DNA from: CAYXDR01 sp046498185
GTDB lineage: Bacteria > Desulfobacterota > DSM-4660 > Desulfatiglandales > Desulfatiglandaceae
NCBI GenBank assembly: GCA_046498185.1
Contig: JAWOBE010000031.1
Span: forward strand, 1-40,406
Direction: 5' to 3'
Length of the DNA stretch: 40,406 nt
The notes below the pieces were generated by a model. It had not been told where the DNA came from. It saw only the letters and a program-made list of their open reading frames with translations, and did not search any database. This document shows positions 1 to 8,213 of the stretch, in pieces (within the stretch, counting starts at the first letter, position 1; each line of letters starts with the position of its first letter). The translations under genes were made by a program, and so were the position numbers.

Positions 1-126
1 TCCTGGGAAGAAGCGTTGTCGCTGGTTGAGCGGAAACTTACGGACATCCGGCAAACCCATGGAAACGATGCGGTCGCCGTTTACCTGGGCAACCCGAATA
101 CCCATACCATGGCCGGCGGGCTTCCT
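1..126 (+). pseudogene. Fragment of a molybdopterin oxidoreductase joined in frame to ftsA
   Basis: Translation of the first ~40 codons matches the conserved stretch of formate dehydrogenase/DMSO reductase-type molybdopterin enzymes. In that family a 'SW-EEAL' segment is followed by a helix ending in HGxDAVAVYLGNP and a histidine. Neither motif occurs in FtsA. The fragment has no start or end of its own. It is either the edge of a chimeric contig or the scar of a recombination event. Confidence 0.6.
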
Positions 127-717
127 GACATGGCGGTGTTTTCCAGGGGATCGATAAGGCATACATCGGTTCTGGCTCTTGGAGGAGACAATCTTACTTA
201 CGACCTTTCAGTAGGGCTCAGGACGCCAAAGGCCGACGCTGAAAAAATTAAGATCAGGTACGGCTGCTGCATGTCGTCTCTGATCGGTGAAGACGAAACG
301 ATAGAGGTGCCCGGCGTCGGAGGAAGAAAATCCAGGACGCTGAGCCGCCAGATACTCGGCGAAATTCTGGAGCCAAGGGTGGAGGAAATTTTTTCGCTTG
401 TTTTCTCGGATCTTGAGAACTCCGGATATGCAGATGAAATCTCCTCCGGTGTGGTCGTCACCGGGGGGTCCGCCGAGTTGTCCGGCGTGGTGGAACTTGC
501 CGAGCAGGTTTTCAACTCGCCGGCACGAATCGGGTACCCGCAAGGTATCACCGGGCTTGTGGATATGGTTACCCAGCCGATGTATGCAACGGCTGTGGGT
601 TTGGTGCGTTACGGCACTAAAATGAGCAAAGAAGACAAGGCATTCAGGATCAGAGACGCAAATATTTTTAACCGGGTGATCAACCGCATGAAGCTTTGGT
701 TCAAGGAGGTTATATGA
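1..717 (+). CDS. ftsA: Cell division protein FtsA, C-terminal part; 5' end replaced by foreign coding sequence
   Basis: The reading frame is open from base 1 to the stop at 715-717. From about base 127 it encodes the C-terminal half of FtsA, the actin-like protein that tethers FtsZ rings to the membrane. Visible FtsA hallmarks are AVFSRGSIRHTSV, the ALGGDNLT segment, the VVVTGGSAELSGV loop, and a terminal amphipathic helix (NIFNRVINRMKLWFKEV) of the type that binds the membrane. The first ~40 residues are not FtsA: they read WEEALSLVERKL, then DAVAVYLGNPNTH, typical of molybdopterin oxidoreductase N-terminal regions. The FtsA ATPase half is therefore missing and the join falls near 118-127, where FtsA normally has its GGGTTD phosphate loop (here GGLPD). 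The stop overlaps the ftsZ start (ATGA). FtsA identity is certain; whether the fusion is real or an assembly artefact is open. Confidence 0.85.
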   Translation, partial: SWEEALSLVERKLTDIRQTHGNDAVAVYLGNPNTHTMAGGLPDMAVFSRGSIRHTSVLALGGDNLTYDLSVGLRTPKADAEKIKIRYGCCMSSLIGEDETIEVPGVGGRKSRTLSRQILGEILEPRVEEIFSLVFSDLENSGYADEISSGVVVTGGSAELSGVVELAEQVFNSPARIGYPQGITGLVDMVTQPMYATAVGLVRYGTKMSKEDKAFRIRDANIFNRVINRMKLWFKEVI

Positions 718-2099
718 GCGATTCAGGGGAGGAAGCCTCTGATTCTTCGCGGATGTGCGGTAAAGATTTTGCCGGTGGTGCAAAGGAGGACGCCATGAAG
801 GAATTAAAGTATGAATTGTTTGAAGAGCGTCGCGAGGAACCCCGTGATGTACGCATCCTGGTGATAGGAATAGGGGGCGCCGGGGGAAATGCTGTGAACA
901 CAATGATCCGGGCGGAATTGCCCGGCGTGAACTATGTTGTTGCGAACACCGACAGCCAACACCTGGATATGTCTCTGTGCGAGAATAAAATCCATCTCGG
1001 CCCTGAAACGCTGAGGGGTCTTGGGGCCGGCGCGGATTCCGAGCTCGGGCGGAAAGCCGCTGAAGAGGTGCTTGACGCGATCAAGGAGGCGGTCGAAGGG
1101 TATCACATGGTGTTTCTGACCGCCGGAATGGGAGGTGGAACAGGCACCGGTGCCTCTCCGGTAATCGCGCAGGCGGCCAAGGAGAAAGGCGCACTGACGG
1201 TTGCTGTTGTATGCAAGCCGTTTGAATTCGAAGGGGACAAGAGGATGCGGCGTGCGGTGGAAGGAATCGAGGAGCTCAGAGATGAAGTGAACAGCCTCAT
1301 CGTGATTCCCAATGAGCGCTTGACCAGTGTAGGCAGCAAGAGCACTCCTTTCAAAGATTTGATGAGTCGCGCCGACAATGTGCTGCTGCAGGCCGTTAAG
1401 GGGATATGCAACGTCGTCCGAAAAGACGGGCATATAAATCTGGACTTCAGCGATATGCGCAAGGTCATGTCTGAAAACGGTTCGGCGATCATGGGGCTTG
1501 GAAGAGCCAGTGGTGAAAACAGGATGATCGAAGCGGCTGAAGGTGCCATCAGCAGCCCATTGTTGGAGGATATCTCCATTCATGGATCCAAGGGGCTTCT
1601 CGTAAATATCGTCGGATCCTCCGGGATGACTATGGAAGAAATCCACGAAGCGTGCGGATATATAAAGGATCAGGCCAGCAGGGACGCAGAGATTCTCTGG
1701 GGGGTGGTATTCGACGACCAGATGGGTGATGAGGCGGAAGTTACCGTTATCGCCACCGGAATCAACGCCCAGGTAGCGGGGGACAACGTGGTGAATATCA
1801 GGTCTGCGCGTCCAGGCCCCAAGAACAGCCGTAATCCGCGACAGCAACAGCAGAATCCTTCCCAGACGGAGGAAGTGGCATCATTTAAAGTCCGGGAGGC
1901 CACGCCGGATGAGGCGGCAGGAGAATGGACCGTGAGGAAAGACGGTGAAAATCTCGATGTTCCGACGTTTCAACGCAAGGGAAAAACATCCGCGGCGATT
2001 TCTGAGATGAACAGAAAAAAACGTCGTGGATTTCTCGAAAGGTTCGGATTTAAAAATGATGTTGAGAGCCCCGCATTTATCAGGGCCGGCCTCGATTAA
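714..2099 (+). CDS. ftsZ: Cell division GTPase FtsZ
   Basis: Tubulin-like GTPase that polymerises into the Z ring at mid-cell. Visible motifs are the N-terminal nucleotide-binding stretch ILVIGIGGAGGNAVN (about residues 48-62), the tubulin signature GGGTGTG at residues 140-146, the T7 catalytic loop NLDFSDMRKVM, and a C-terminal tail ending SPAFIRAGLD. That tail corresponds to the conserved peptide bound by FtsA and ZipA, after a linker of roughly 90 residues rich in Q, N and K. Two starts are plausible. ATG 714 has AAGGAGG four bases upstream and overlaps the ftsA stop. ATG 795 has AAAGGAGG five bases upstream and gives a normal-length N-terminus (MKELKYELF). The longer form adds 27 residues that look unconserved. 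The following radical SAM gene is 23 bases downstream. Confidence 0.97.
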   Translation: MSDSGEEASDSSRMCGKDFAGGAKEDAMKELKYELFEERREEPRDVRILVIGIGGAGGNAVNTMIRAELPGVNYVVANTDSQHLDMSLCENKIHLGPETLRGLGAGADSELGRKAAEEVLDAIKEAVEGYHMVFLTAGMGGGTGTGASPVIAQAAKEKGALTVAVVCKPFEFEGDKRMRRAVEGIEELRDEVNSLIVIPNERLTSVGSKSTPFKDLMSRADNVLLQAVKGICNVVRKDGHINLDFSDMRKVMSENGSAIMGLGRASGENRMIEAAEGAISSPLLEDISIHGSKGLLVNIVGSSGMTMEEIHEACGYIKDQASRDAEILWGVVFDDQMGDEAEVTVIATGINAQVAGDNVVNIRSARPGPKNSRNPRQQQQNPSQTEEVASFKVREATPDEAAGEWTVRKDGENLDVPTFQRKGKTSAAISEMNRKKRRGFLERFGFKNDVESPAFIRAGLD

Positions 2100-2122
2100 A
2101 AGACAAGGGCTTTAAAGAAAAA

Positions 2123-3925
2123 ATGCGGAAAATGCGCGACATCGGTTTCGAACCGGTAGGGGCCAACCTCCAGGCGTCGTACCGGGATATCGAGTCCCTT
2201 TACAGGGCAAGGCTTGCTGGTGAAACAGGGCATATAATCAAAGAGCATGGCGGTCGTCTGTCAGTCGCGCTCGTGTACGCGAACAGCTACCGCCTGGGTA
2301 TGTCCAACCTGGGTTTTCAAGCAGTATATCGCTTGTTGAACTCCAGGCCCGACGTTGCCGCGGAACGTGTGTTTTTGCCCGAAGGGGCCGAGATGTCTCT
2401 GTACGTGCGCTCCGGAAGACCTCTGTTGTCGCTTGAAACGTCTAAGCCCCTGTATGACTTTGATGTCGTGGCGTTCTCGCTGTCCTTTGAGCATGACTAT
2501 CTGAATGTCTTGAAGATGCTGGAGATGGGAAGGATAATGTTGTTGGGCGTCGACAGGGATGCAGACGAGCCTTTGGTGACGGCTGGAGGCGTGGTTACAT
2601 ATCTGAATCCGGAACCGCTCGCAGACTTTATCGATGTTTTCATCCCCGGTGATGCTGAAGTAACCCTGGATCCGTTTGTCGAAAGTGTGTTCGCAGTATG
2701 GCAGGGTGGCGGGAGCAGGCGCGATAGGCTGGACCGATTGGCTGTTTCAAATCCGTCGGTATATGTTCCTTCCTGTTATTCACCCGAATACGGCCCCGGG
2801 GGGACCCTTGCGGCGTTCAGGCCTTTGGCCGCCGGGGTTCCGGAAAAGATACATGTGGAAAGGGCATGGGGTTCCAGCTGGCCGCCTGCCTGTTCGACGG
2901 GGATGACTCGGGAAAGCGAATTTTCGGATATGTTTCTCGTGGAAACGGGTCGAGGCTGCGGGCGGTCCTGCCGGTTTTGTGCTGCAGGCTATGTTTACAG
3001 GCCGCCGCGGTTTCACGCAGAGACCGCGATTCAATCTTTGGTCGAAGGTCCTGCTCGCGAAGGCAGAAGAATAGGTCTCGTCGGCACTGCGGTGAGCGAT
3101 ATGCCGGGAATCGAACAGATTTGTTCATCCATATGCGACTCAGGCGGTTCATTCAGTCTTTCTTCTCTCAGGGCGGACAACATTGATGGGGAATTTGTCG
3201 GGCTGCTTTCACGCGGCGGACAAAGAAGCCTCTCGATAGCTCCCGAAGCAGGATCGGAGAGATTGCGACGGGTGATAAACAAACACCTGACAATGGAGCA
3301 GCTGACGGATGCCGTGGCTACGATCGCTCATGCAGGGGATTTTTCAATAAGGCTTTACGTCTTGATCGGTCTGCCCACAGAAAGCGTTGAGGACAGGCAT
3401 GCATTGGTCAGGATGGTTAAAGAGTTGAAGCATACAATCGTCAAGGCGTCCGCTGACAGGGGGACGATAGGTCGAATCCGGTTGAGCGTCAATTGTTTTG
3501 TTCCGAAACCGTTCACCCCTTTTCAATGGGCGCCGTTCGGCCAGGTTTCGACTTTAAACGAAGCCCGCAAGACGATAACCAGGTCACTGGCCAGGGAAGG
3601 TGGGATTCGGGTGTCCTGCGATGTTCCCAAATGGGCTTATGTGCAGGCGCTTCTAAGCCTCGGAGACAGGCGGGTAGGCGGGATGCTGTTGAACGCACAC
3701 AGATTCAGTGGAGACTGGAAAAGGGCTTTCAAATACTCGGATGTAAACCCGGATTTTTTTGTATACAGGCCGAAAGGCTTCGATGAAGTTTTTCCCTGGG
3801 ATTTTCTTGATCACGGCATACGCAAATCTTTTTTGAAAAAAGAGTATTTGCTGGCCCTGGAAGGAAAAGAGTCGGAAGTTTGCAGAGCAGGCGAATGCAC
3901 AAGGTGCGGAGTCTGCATGCCTTAG
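2123..3925 (+). CDS. TIGR03960-type radical SAM protein with B12-binding-like N-terminus
   Basis: A 600-residue protein with an N-terminal half of the B12-binding-like type seen in many radical SAM enzymes (segments ALVYANSYRLGMSNLGFQ and FDVVAFSLSFEHDYLN). The radical SAM core follows, with the cluster motif CGRSCRFC: Cys279, Cys283 and Cys286. The SPASM-like length and the C-terminal CxxCGVC (CTRCGVCMP) suggest a second metal or Fe-S site. This matches the TIGR03960 family of unknown function, often found fused or next to a TIGR03936 partner; no such partner is present here. It lies 23 bases after ftsZ on the same strand, so it is probably cotranscribed with ftsAZ. Start ATG 2123 or ATG 2132; neither has a strong ribosome binding site. 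The substrate is unknown. Confidence 0.85.
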   Translation: MRKMRDIGFEPVGANLQASYRDIESLYRARLAGETGHIIKEHGGRLSVALVYANSYRLGMSNLGFQAVYRLLNSRPDVAAERVFLPEGAEMSLYVRSGRPLLSLETSKPLYDFDVVAFSLSFEHDYLNVLKMLEMGRIMLLGVDRDADEPLVTAGGVVTYLNPEPLADFIDVFIPGDAEVTLDPFVESVFAVWQGGGSRRDRLDRLAVSNPSVYVPSCYSPEYGPGGTLAAFRPLAAGVPEKIHVERAWGSSWPPACSTGMTRESEFSDMFLVETGRGCGRSCRFCAAGYVYRPPRFHAETAIQSLVEGPAREGRRIGLVGTAVSDMPGIEQICSSICDSGGSFSLSSLRADNIDGEFVGLLSRGGQRSLSIAPEAGSERLRRVINKHLTMEQLTDAVATIAHAGDFSIRLYVLIGLPTESVEDRHALVRMVKELKHTIVKASADRGTIGRIRLSVNCFVPKPFTPFQWAPFGQVSTLNEARKTITRSLAREGGIRVSCDVPKWAYVQALLSLGDRRVGGMLLNAHRFSGDWKRAFKYSDVNPDFFVYRPKGFDEVFPWDFLDHGIRKSFLKKEYLLALEGKESEVCRAGECTRCGVCMP

Positions 3926-3941
3926 GCATTCCAGACATCTG

Positions 3942-4916
3942 TCAGGAAATGGCTATACTTACGGTAAGATAGAGATCGCCCATGCTGCCGTCCAGGTTTT
4001 TCCTACCCATACCTTTCAACCTGAGTGTTGATCCGTCGCGGGTTTTGGGCGGGATACGAACCTTCATCAGCCTGGAATGAAAACCCCAGGGTAGGTTTAT
4101 CAATTTTACAGCTCCCTTTTCAGCTTCAAGAGGCGTAACTTTTATAATTCCTTTAAGGTCGGCCGTGGTGCGGTCACCGGCGGTGTTAACGGTTTGAAGA
4201 TGGTGCGTATGCCGCCTTTTGGAAACTCCGCCATCCGCTGGTTCCTGTCGGGCCTTGGTAGGCTGAAAAAGGGTTTTTAGCAATAATAATCCGCATAAAA
4301 ATCCGCCGATATGCGCCCACCATGCAACTCCGGCGCCGTGTGCCGGGGCTCCGGTGGCATTCAAAAATTGCAGTAAAAACCATATTCCAAGGAAGAAAAA
4401 AGCCGGTATTTCAATGAACCATGGTATAAAAAAAATTGGTATGAGGGTGAGAATTTTAGCTCCGGGGTATAGAAGAAAATAGGCTCCCATTACACCTGCT
4501 ATCGCACCACTGGCCCCTACGGTGGGGATGCGGGAGTCCCAGTTCAATCCAAGATGAAACAGCCCGGAGACCACCCCGCACAAAATGTAAAAAACGAGAT
4601 AACGGATATGACCGACCCGGTCTTCTACGTTATCTCCGAAAATGTAGAGCGACCACATGTTCCCGATCAAGTGCCAGAAGCCTCCGTGGAGGAACATGAA
4701 AGAGAAAATGGCTGCGACCTGCTGGTGAGCAGTGAAGTGGGATGCGATTTCTCCAACGGTATAACGTGCGGGAATGAGGCTATATGTGACAATAAACTGG
4801 TTCACGTTTTGGCCCAGCGAAAGCTGGTAGAAATATACCAGGACATTTACTCCGATGATCATCATGTTGATGATCGGGTAAGTCCCGGACTGAACGGTGT
4901 CTCGAATCGGAATCAT
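3942..4916 (-). CDS. Rhomboid family intramembrane serine protease with DnaJ-like C-terminal domain
   Basis: Residues ~10-220 are a rhomboid core. They contain HGGFWHLIGN (His78, His82, Asn86), the catalytic serine motif TVGASG (Ser136) and the catalytic histidine in WWAHIGGF (His202). About six hydrophobic helices carry these motifs. Rhomboids cleave membrane proteins within or next to the bilayer. A hydrophilic linker (residues 221-250) leads to a tail of ~70 residues. Its pattern VRIPPKTRDGSTLRLKGMG followed by GDLYLTV closely resembles the C-terminal substrate-binding domain of DnaJ/CbpA. Such a fusion is unusual for a 200-residue rhomboid. The gene is convergent with the radical SAM gene (16-base gap) and divergent from hisS. 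The start ATG 4916 lacks a clear Shine-Dalgarno sequence. Confidence 0.9.
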   Translation of the reverse strand: MIPIRDTVQSGTYPIINMMIIGVNVLVYFYQLSLGQNVNQFIVTYSLIPARYTVGEIASHFTAHQQVAAIFSFMFLHGGFWHLIGNMWSLYIFGDNVEDRVGHIRYLVFYILCGVVSGLFHLGLNWDSRIPTVGASGAIAGVMGAYFLLYPGAKILTLIPIFFIPWFIEIPAFFFLGIWFLLQFLNATGAPAHGAGVAWWAHIGGFLCGLLLLKTLFQPTKARQEPADGGVSKRRHTHHLQTVNTAGDRTTADLKGIIKVTPLEAEKGAVKLINLPWGFHSRLMKVRIPPKTRDGSTLRLKGMGRKNLDGSMGDLYLTVSIAIS

Positions 4917-5039
4917 AAAAATTTTGCTTCGGCTACGCCGACTATGGTGTCAATGGAAGACTGCTAATGAAAAAAAATTAACATATCAGGGATTGAACAT
5001 CTTTTCAAATTTGAATCACAAACCTGAATCACAAAACAA

Positions 5040-5068
5040 TTGACGGCAAATCACCGGTCTGATAGGAC
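5040..5068 (+). promoter_or_regulatory. Possible sigma70 promoter for hisS
   Basis: TTGACG at 5040-5045 is followed after 17 bases by TAGGAC at 5063-5068, about 35 bases upstream of the hisS start. The -35 box is good and the -10 box weak (3 of 6 consensus bases). It sits in the 187-base divergent spacer between the rhomboid gene and hisS, which is otherwise A+T-rich and without a gene. Confidence 0.3.
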
Positions 5069-5103
5069 TCAGGCCGTTTCCAGCGAATAAGGAGAAATCA
5101 ACT

Positions 5104-6366
5104 GTGGAATTTACCGCGATCAAAGGATTCAAGGATGTACTGCCGGATGAAATCGGTCTATGGCAACTGATAGAGACCCGTGCAAAAGCGCTTCTGGATT
5201 CGTTTTGTTTCCAGGAAATACGGCCGCCGTTAATCGAAAAAAACGAGGTTTTCAGCCGTGGCATCGGGCAGGAGACCGATATCGTGAGCAAGGAAATGTA
5301 TTGCATCACGGACAGCAAAGGAGCCGTGATCACGTTGAGGCCCGAGGCTACCGCCTCGATGGTGAGGGCTTATATCCAGCACAGGCTTTATTTGCAAAGG
5401 CCGGTACAGAAACTTTATACGATCGGGCCGATGTTCCGGCACGAGCGACCACAGAAGGGAAGGTACAGGCAGTTCCACCAGGTAGACGTGGAGATTTTTG
5501 GAGATTCAGGGCCTCGAAGCGATTGCGAAGTTATTGCGGTGGCCTATTATCTACTCCAGGCATTGGGTCTTAATGGGCTTTCGTTAAAGCTGAACTCCCT
5601 CGGATGCCGGAAATGCCGTCCGCGTTTTAAGAAGGATTTGAGGGAATATTTATCCGACCGGGCCGATGGACTTTGCGCGGATTGCAGAAGAAGAGCTGTT
5701 GCGAACCCGCTCAGGGTTTTTGACTGTAAAGTTGAAGGCTGTGGAAAGGTCGTTGCAGATGCCCCGGCTATAACCGATTATCTTTGCGGGGAGTGTTCCG
5801 AACATTTCGATGGAGTGCAGGAATTGCTGTCCGCACTGGATATAAAATTTTTTCTGGATCCCTCACTTGTCAGAGGGCTCGATTATTATGCCCGCACGAC
5901 ATTTGAGATCCAGACAGACCGGCTCGGCGCCCAAAATGCTGTAGTAGGCGGAGGGCGTTACGACGGCCTGGTGGAATTGCTTGGCGGGCCGGATCACCCG
6001 GCGATCGGCTTTGCGATGGGGATGGAGAGATTGGTCGCTCTTCTCGAGGAAAACGGACCGTTGGAGCAGCCGGGACCTGATTTATTTGTGGCAAGCCTCG
6101 GGGCGGAGGCTGAAAAAATTTGTTTTCGTCTGATTCAGAAATTGAGAACAGCCGGAGTCCGCGTCGAGGCCGAATATCAGTCCCGCAGCCTGAAGGCCCA
6201 GATGAAGAGGGCCGGAAAGGTCGACGCAAGTTATGTGCTGATCGTGGGGGAAAATGAGTTAAGGGCCGGGAAAGGTGTATTGAAGAACATGAGCGATGGG
6301 AGCCATGTCGATATTCCTTTGTCCGATGCCGAGAGTATGTTAGCGGTAGCGGTCGGAAAAAAATAA
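5104..6366 (+). CDS. hisS: Histidyl-tRNA synthetase
   Basis: Class II aminoacyl-tRNA synthetase charging tRNA-His in the cytoplasm; 420 residues, the usual length. Visible are the motif-2 region TLRPEATASMVRAY, the histidine-specific motifs RGLDYYARTTFE and GGGRYDGL, the motif-3 arginine segment GFAMGMERL, and the C-terminal anticodon-binding domain. The middle insertion carries a cluster of cysteines (CRKC, CADC, CGEC). The start is GTG 5104 with AAGGAG about ten bases upstream. aspS follows after 33 bases on the same strand, so the two synthetases are likely cotranscribed; hisS-aspS is a common bacterial pairing. Confidence 0.97.
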   Translation: MEFTAIKGFKDVLPDEIGLWQLIETRAKALLDSFCFQEIRPPLIEKNEVFSRGIGQETDIVSKEMYCITDSKGAVITLRPEATASMVRAYIQHRLYLQRPVQKLYTIGPMFRHERPQKGRYRQFHQVDVEIFGDSGPRSDCEVIAVAYYLLQALGLNGLSLKLNSLGCRKCRPRFKKDLREYLSDRADGLCADCRRRAVANPLRVFDCKVEGCGKVVADAPAITDYLCGECSEHFDGVQELLSALDIKFFLDPSLVRGLDYYARTTFEIQTDRLGAQNAVVGGGRYDGLVELLGGPDHPAIGFAMGMERLVALLEENGPLEQPGPDLFVASLGAEAEKICFRLIQKLRTAGVRVEAEYQSRSLKAQMKRAGKVDASYVLIVGENELRAGKGVLKNMSDGSHVDIPLSDAESMLAVAVGKK

Positions 6367-6399
6367 AAGGCAATGTGAAGTTGCTTTAATGGAGACGTG

Positions 6400-8211
6400 A
6401 TGAATGAAGTCGAAAAGGTCGTAAGCTCACTCGGCGGCTGGAAAAGGACCGCTGATTGCGGCAATATTCGAATCGCCGACGAAGGTACTGAAGTCGTGCT
6501 GATGGGCTGGGTCAACAGTCGCAGGGATCTTGGGGGCCTGATATTTGTAAACATGAGAGACCGAACAGGGGTCGCCCAAGTGGTATTCGATCCCGGCGAA
6601 AACCCGGGCTGTCACGAAAAGGCCAGGGTGCTCAGGAACGAGTGGGTAGTGGCCGTTCGCGGAATTGTAACCCGGAGGCAAGAGGGCATGGCGAACCCCA
6701 ATATGCCTACAGGGGAAGTGGAAGTGCATGCCCTCGAGATAAAAGTTTTAAACGAGACCGAGACCCCGCCTTTCCAAGTTGACGGGGCGGTAGATGCTTC
6801 TGAGGCTCTCCGACTGAAGCATCGTTATCTGGAGCTGCGCAGACCGGCGATGTTTCGTTCGCTTCAATTGAGGCACCGGGCCGCTTCCTCCATCCGGGGA
6901 TTCCTGGATTCGCATGGATTTATCGAGGTGGAAACACCGATGCTGACCAAGAGCACGCCCGAAGGAGCGAGGGACTACCTGGTGCCGAGCAGGGTTAATC
7001 CGGGGCTGTTCTACGCTCTCCCCCAATCGCCGCAGCTGTTCAAGCAATTGTTGATGATATCGGGGATCGACCGTTATTACCAGATAGTAAGGTGTTTCCG
7101 AGATGAGGACCTGCGTGCCGACAGACAGCCGGAATTCACGCAGGTGGACCTGGAAATGGCCTTTATAGATGAAGAAGACGTGATCGAAATCGTGGAAGCG
7201 ATGATGACGCAGCTGTTCAGGGATGTACTTCAAAAAGAGATCCAGGTACCGTTTCCCCGGTTGACCTATTCGGAGGCGATGCAGCGCTACGGCACAGACA
7301 GGCCCGACACTCGGTTCGATATGAAAATTTCGGACATCACCGCCCAAGCGCAAGAGAGTGAATTCAGGGTTTTTTCCGAACTGGCCGCGTCAGGGGGGGC
7401 TGTCAAGGCTGTCTGTGTCAAAGGTGGAGCCGACCGGCTTACCCGCAAAAAATTGGACCTCCTTGCCGCCGGCGCGAGGGAAAACGGCGCGGGGGGGCTT
7501 GCATGGGTGAAGATTACCGGTGACGGAGCCTGGCAGTCTTCACTTGACAAATTCTTCTCGGTTCCCCTGAAGCAGGAAGTGAACTACAAGCTTGGAGCAA
7601 AACCCGGAGACGCGGTGTTGATGGTGGCCGGGTCGGCTCCTGTAGCGCTCAATGTGCTCGGGGAGATCAGGCTTTCAGTCGCGTCCGAGCTGGAAATGAT
7701 ACCGGAGGGGGTTTTTGCATTGACCTGGGTCACGCTCTTTCCATTGATGGAATACAGTGAAGAGGAAAAGAGGCTGACAGCGGTGCATCATCCATTCACC
7801 GCTCCTCTCGATGAGGATATAGATCTGCTTTCTTCGAACCCCGATGAAGTCCGGGCGAGGGCTTACGACATCGTGATGAACGGCACTGAAATAGGGGGAG
7901 GCAGCATCCGTATCCATACACAGTCTGTGCAGAGAAAAGTATTTGAGACTCTTGGCATTTCGGCTGAGGAGGCAGAGGCTAAATTTGGTTTTTTGTTGAA
8001 TGCTCTCAAATACGGAGCGCCGCCCCACGGAGGCGTCGCTCTTGGTTTCGATCGCTTGGTCGCGATGCTTGCCGGAGTGCCCTCGATAAGAGAGGTAATC
8101 GCTTTTCCAAAGACAACCAGCGCTTCATGTCTGCTTACGGGCGCGCCGTCGCGGGTTGATGCGGACCAATTGAAAGAGCTGGGGCTGGAGCTTAAACCCG
8201 GACTTATCTGA
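6400..8211 (+). CDS. aspS: Aspartyl-tRNA synthetase
   Basis: Class II synthetase of the long bacterial type (603 residues). It has an N-terminal OB-fold anticodon domain (VVLMGWVNSRRDLGG), the catalytic core with QSPQLFKQLLM and RCFRDEDLRADRQPEFTQ, the GAD insertion domain (about residues 300-410), and motif 3 (ALGFDRLVAML). Loading is on tRNA-Asp. Whether it also mischarges tRNA-Asn for the amidotransferase route cannot be told from sequence by eye. ATG 6400 is preferred over the adjacent GTG 6397 because the GGAG at 6391 sits five bases upstream. The stop is two bases from the stop of the convergent potA gene, with no room for a terminator. Confidence 0.97.
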   Translation: MNEVEKVVSSLGGWKRTADCGNIRIADEGTEVVLMGWVNSRRDLGGLIFVNMRDRTGVAQVVFDPGENPGCHEKARVLRNEWVVAVRGIVTRRQEGMANPNMPTGEVEVHALEIKVLNETETPPFQVDGAVDASEALRLKHRYLELRRPAMFRSLQLRHRAASSIRGFLDSHGFIEVETPMLTKSTPEGARDYLVPSRVNPGLFYALPQSPQLFKQLLMISGIDRYYQIVRCFRDEDLRADRQPEFTQVDLEMAFIDEEDVIEIVEAMMTQLFRDVLQKEIQVPFPRLTYSEAMQRYGTDRPDTRFDMKISDITAQAQESEFRVFSELAASGGAVKAVCVKGGADRLTRKKLDLLAAGARENGAGGLAWVKITGDGAWQSSLDKFFSVPLKQEVNYKLGAKPGDAVLMVAGSAPVALNVLGEIRLSVASELEMIPEGVFALTWVTLFPLMEYSEEEKRLTAVHHPFTAPLDEDIDLLSSNPDEVRARAYDIVMNGTEIGGGSIRIHTQSVQRKVFETLGISAEEAEAKFGFLLNALKYGAPPHGGVALGFDRLVAMLAGVPSIREVIAFPKTTSASCLLTGAPSRVDADQLKELGLELKPGLI

Positions 8212-8213
8212 TC

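Noticed and set aside
804..1847. Long open frame on the minus strand opposite ftsZ (347 codons)
   Set aside because: It is antisense to a certain gene, has no family resemblance and no ribosome binding site; a by-product of codon usage in ftsZ.
4554..4967. 137-codon plus-strand frame opposite the rhomboid gene
   Set aside because: Antisense to a well-supported protease; no motif or start signal.
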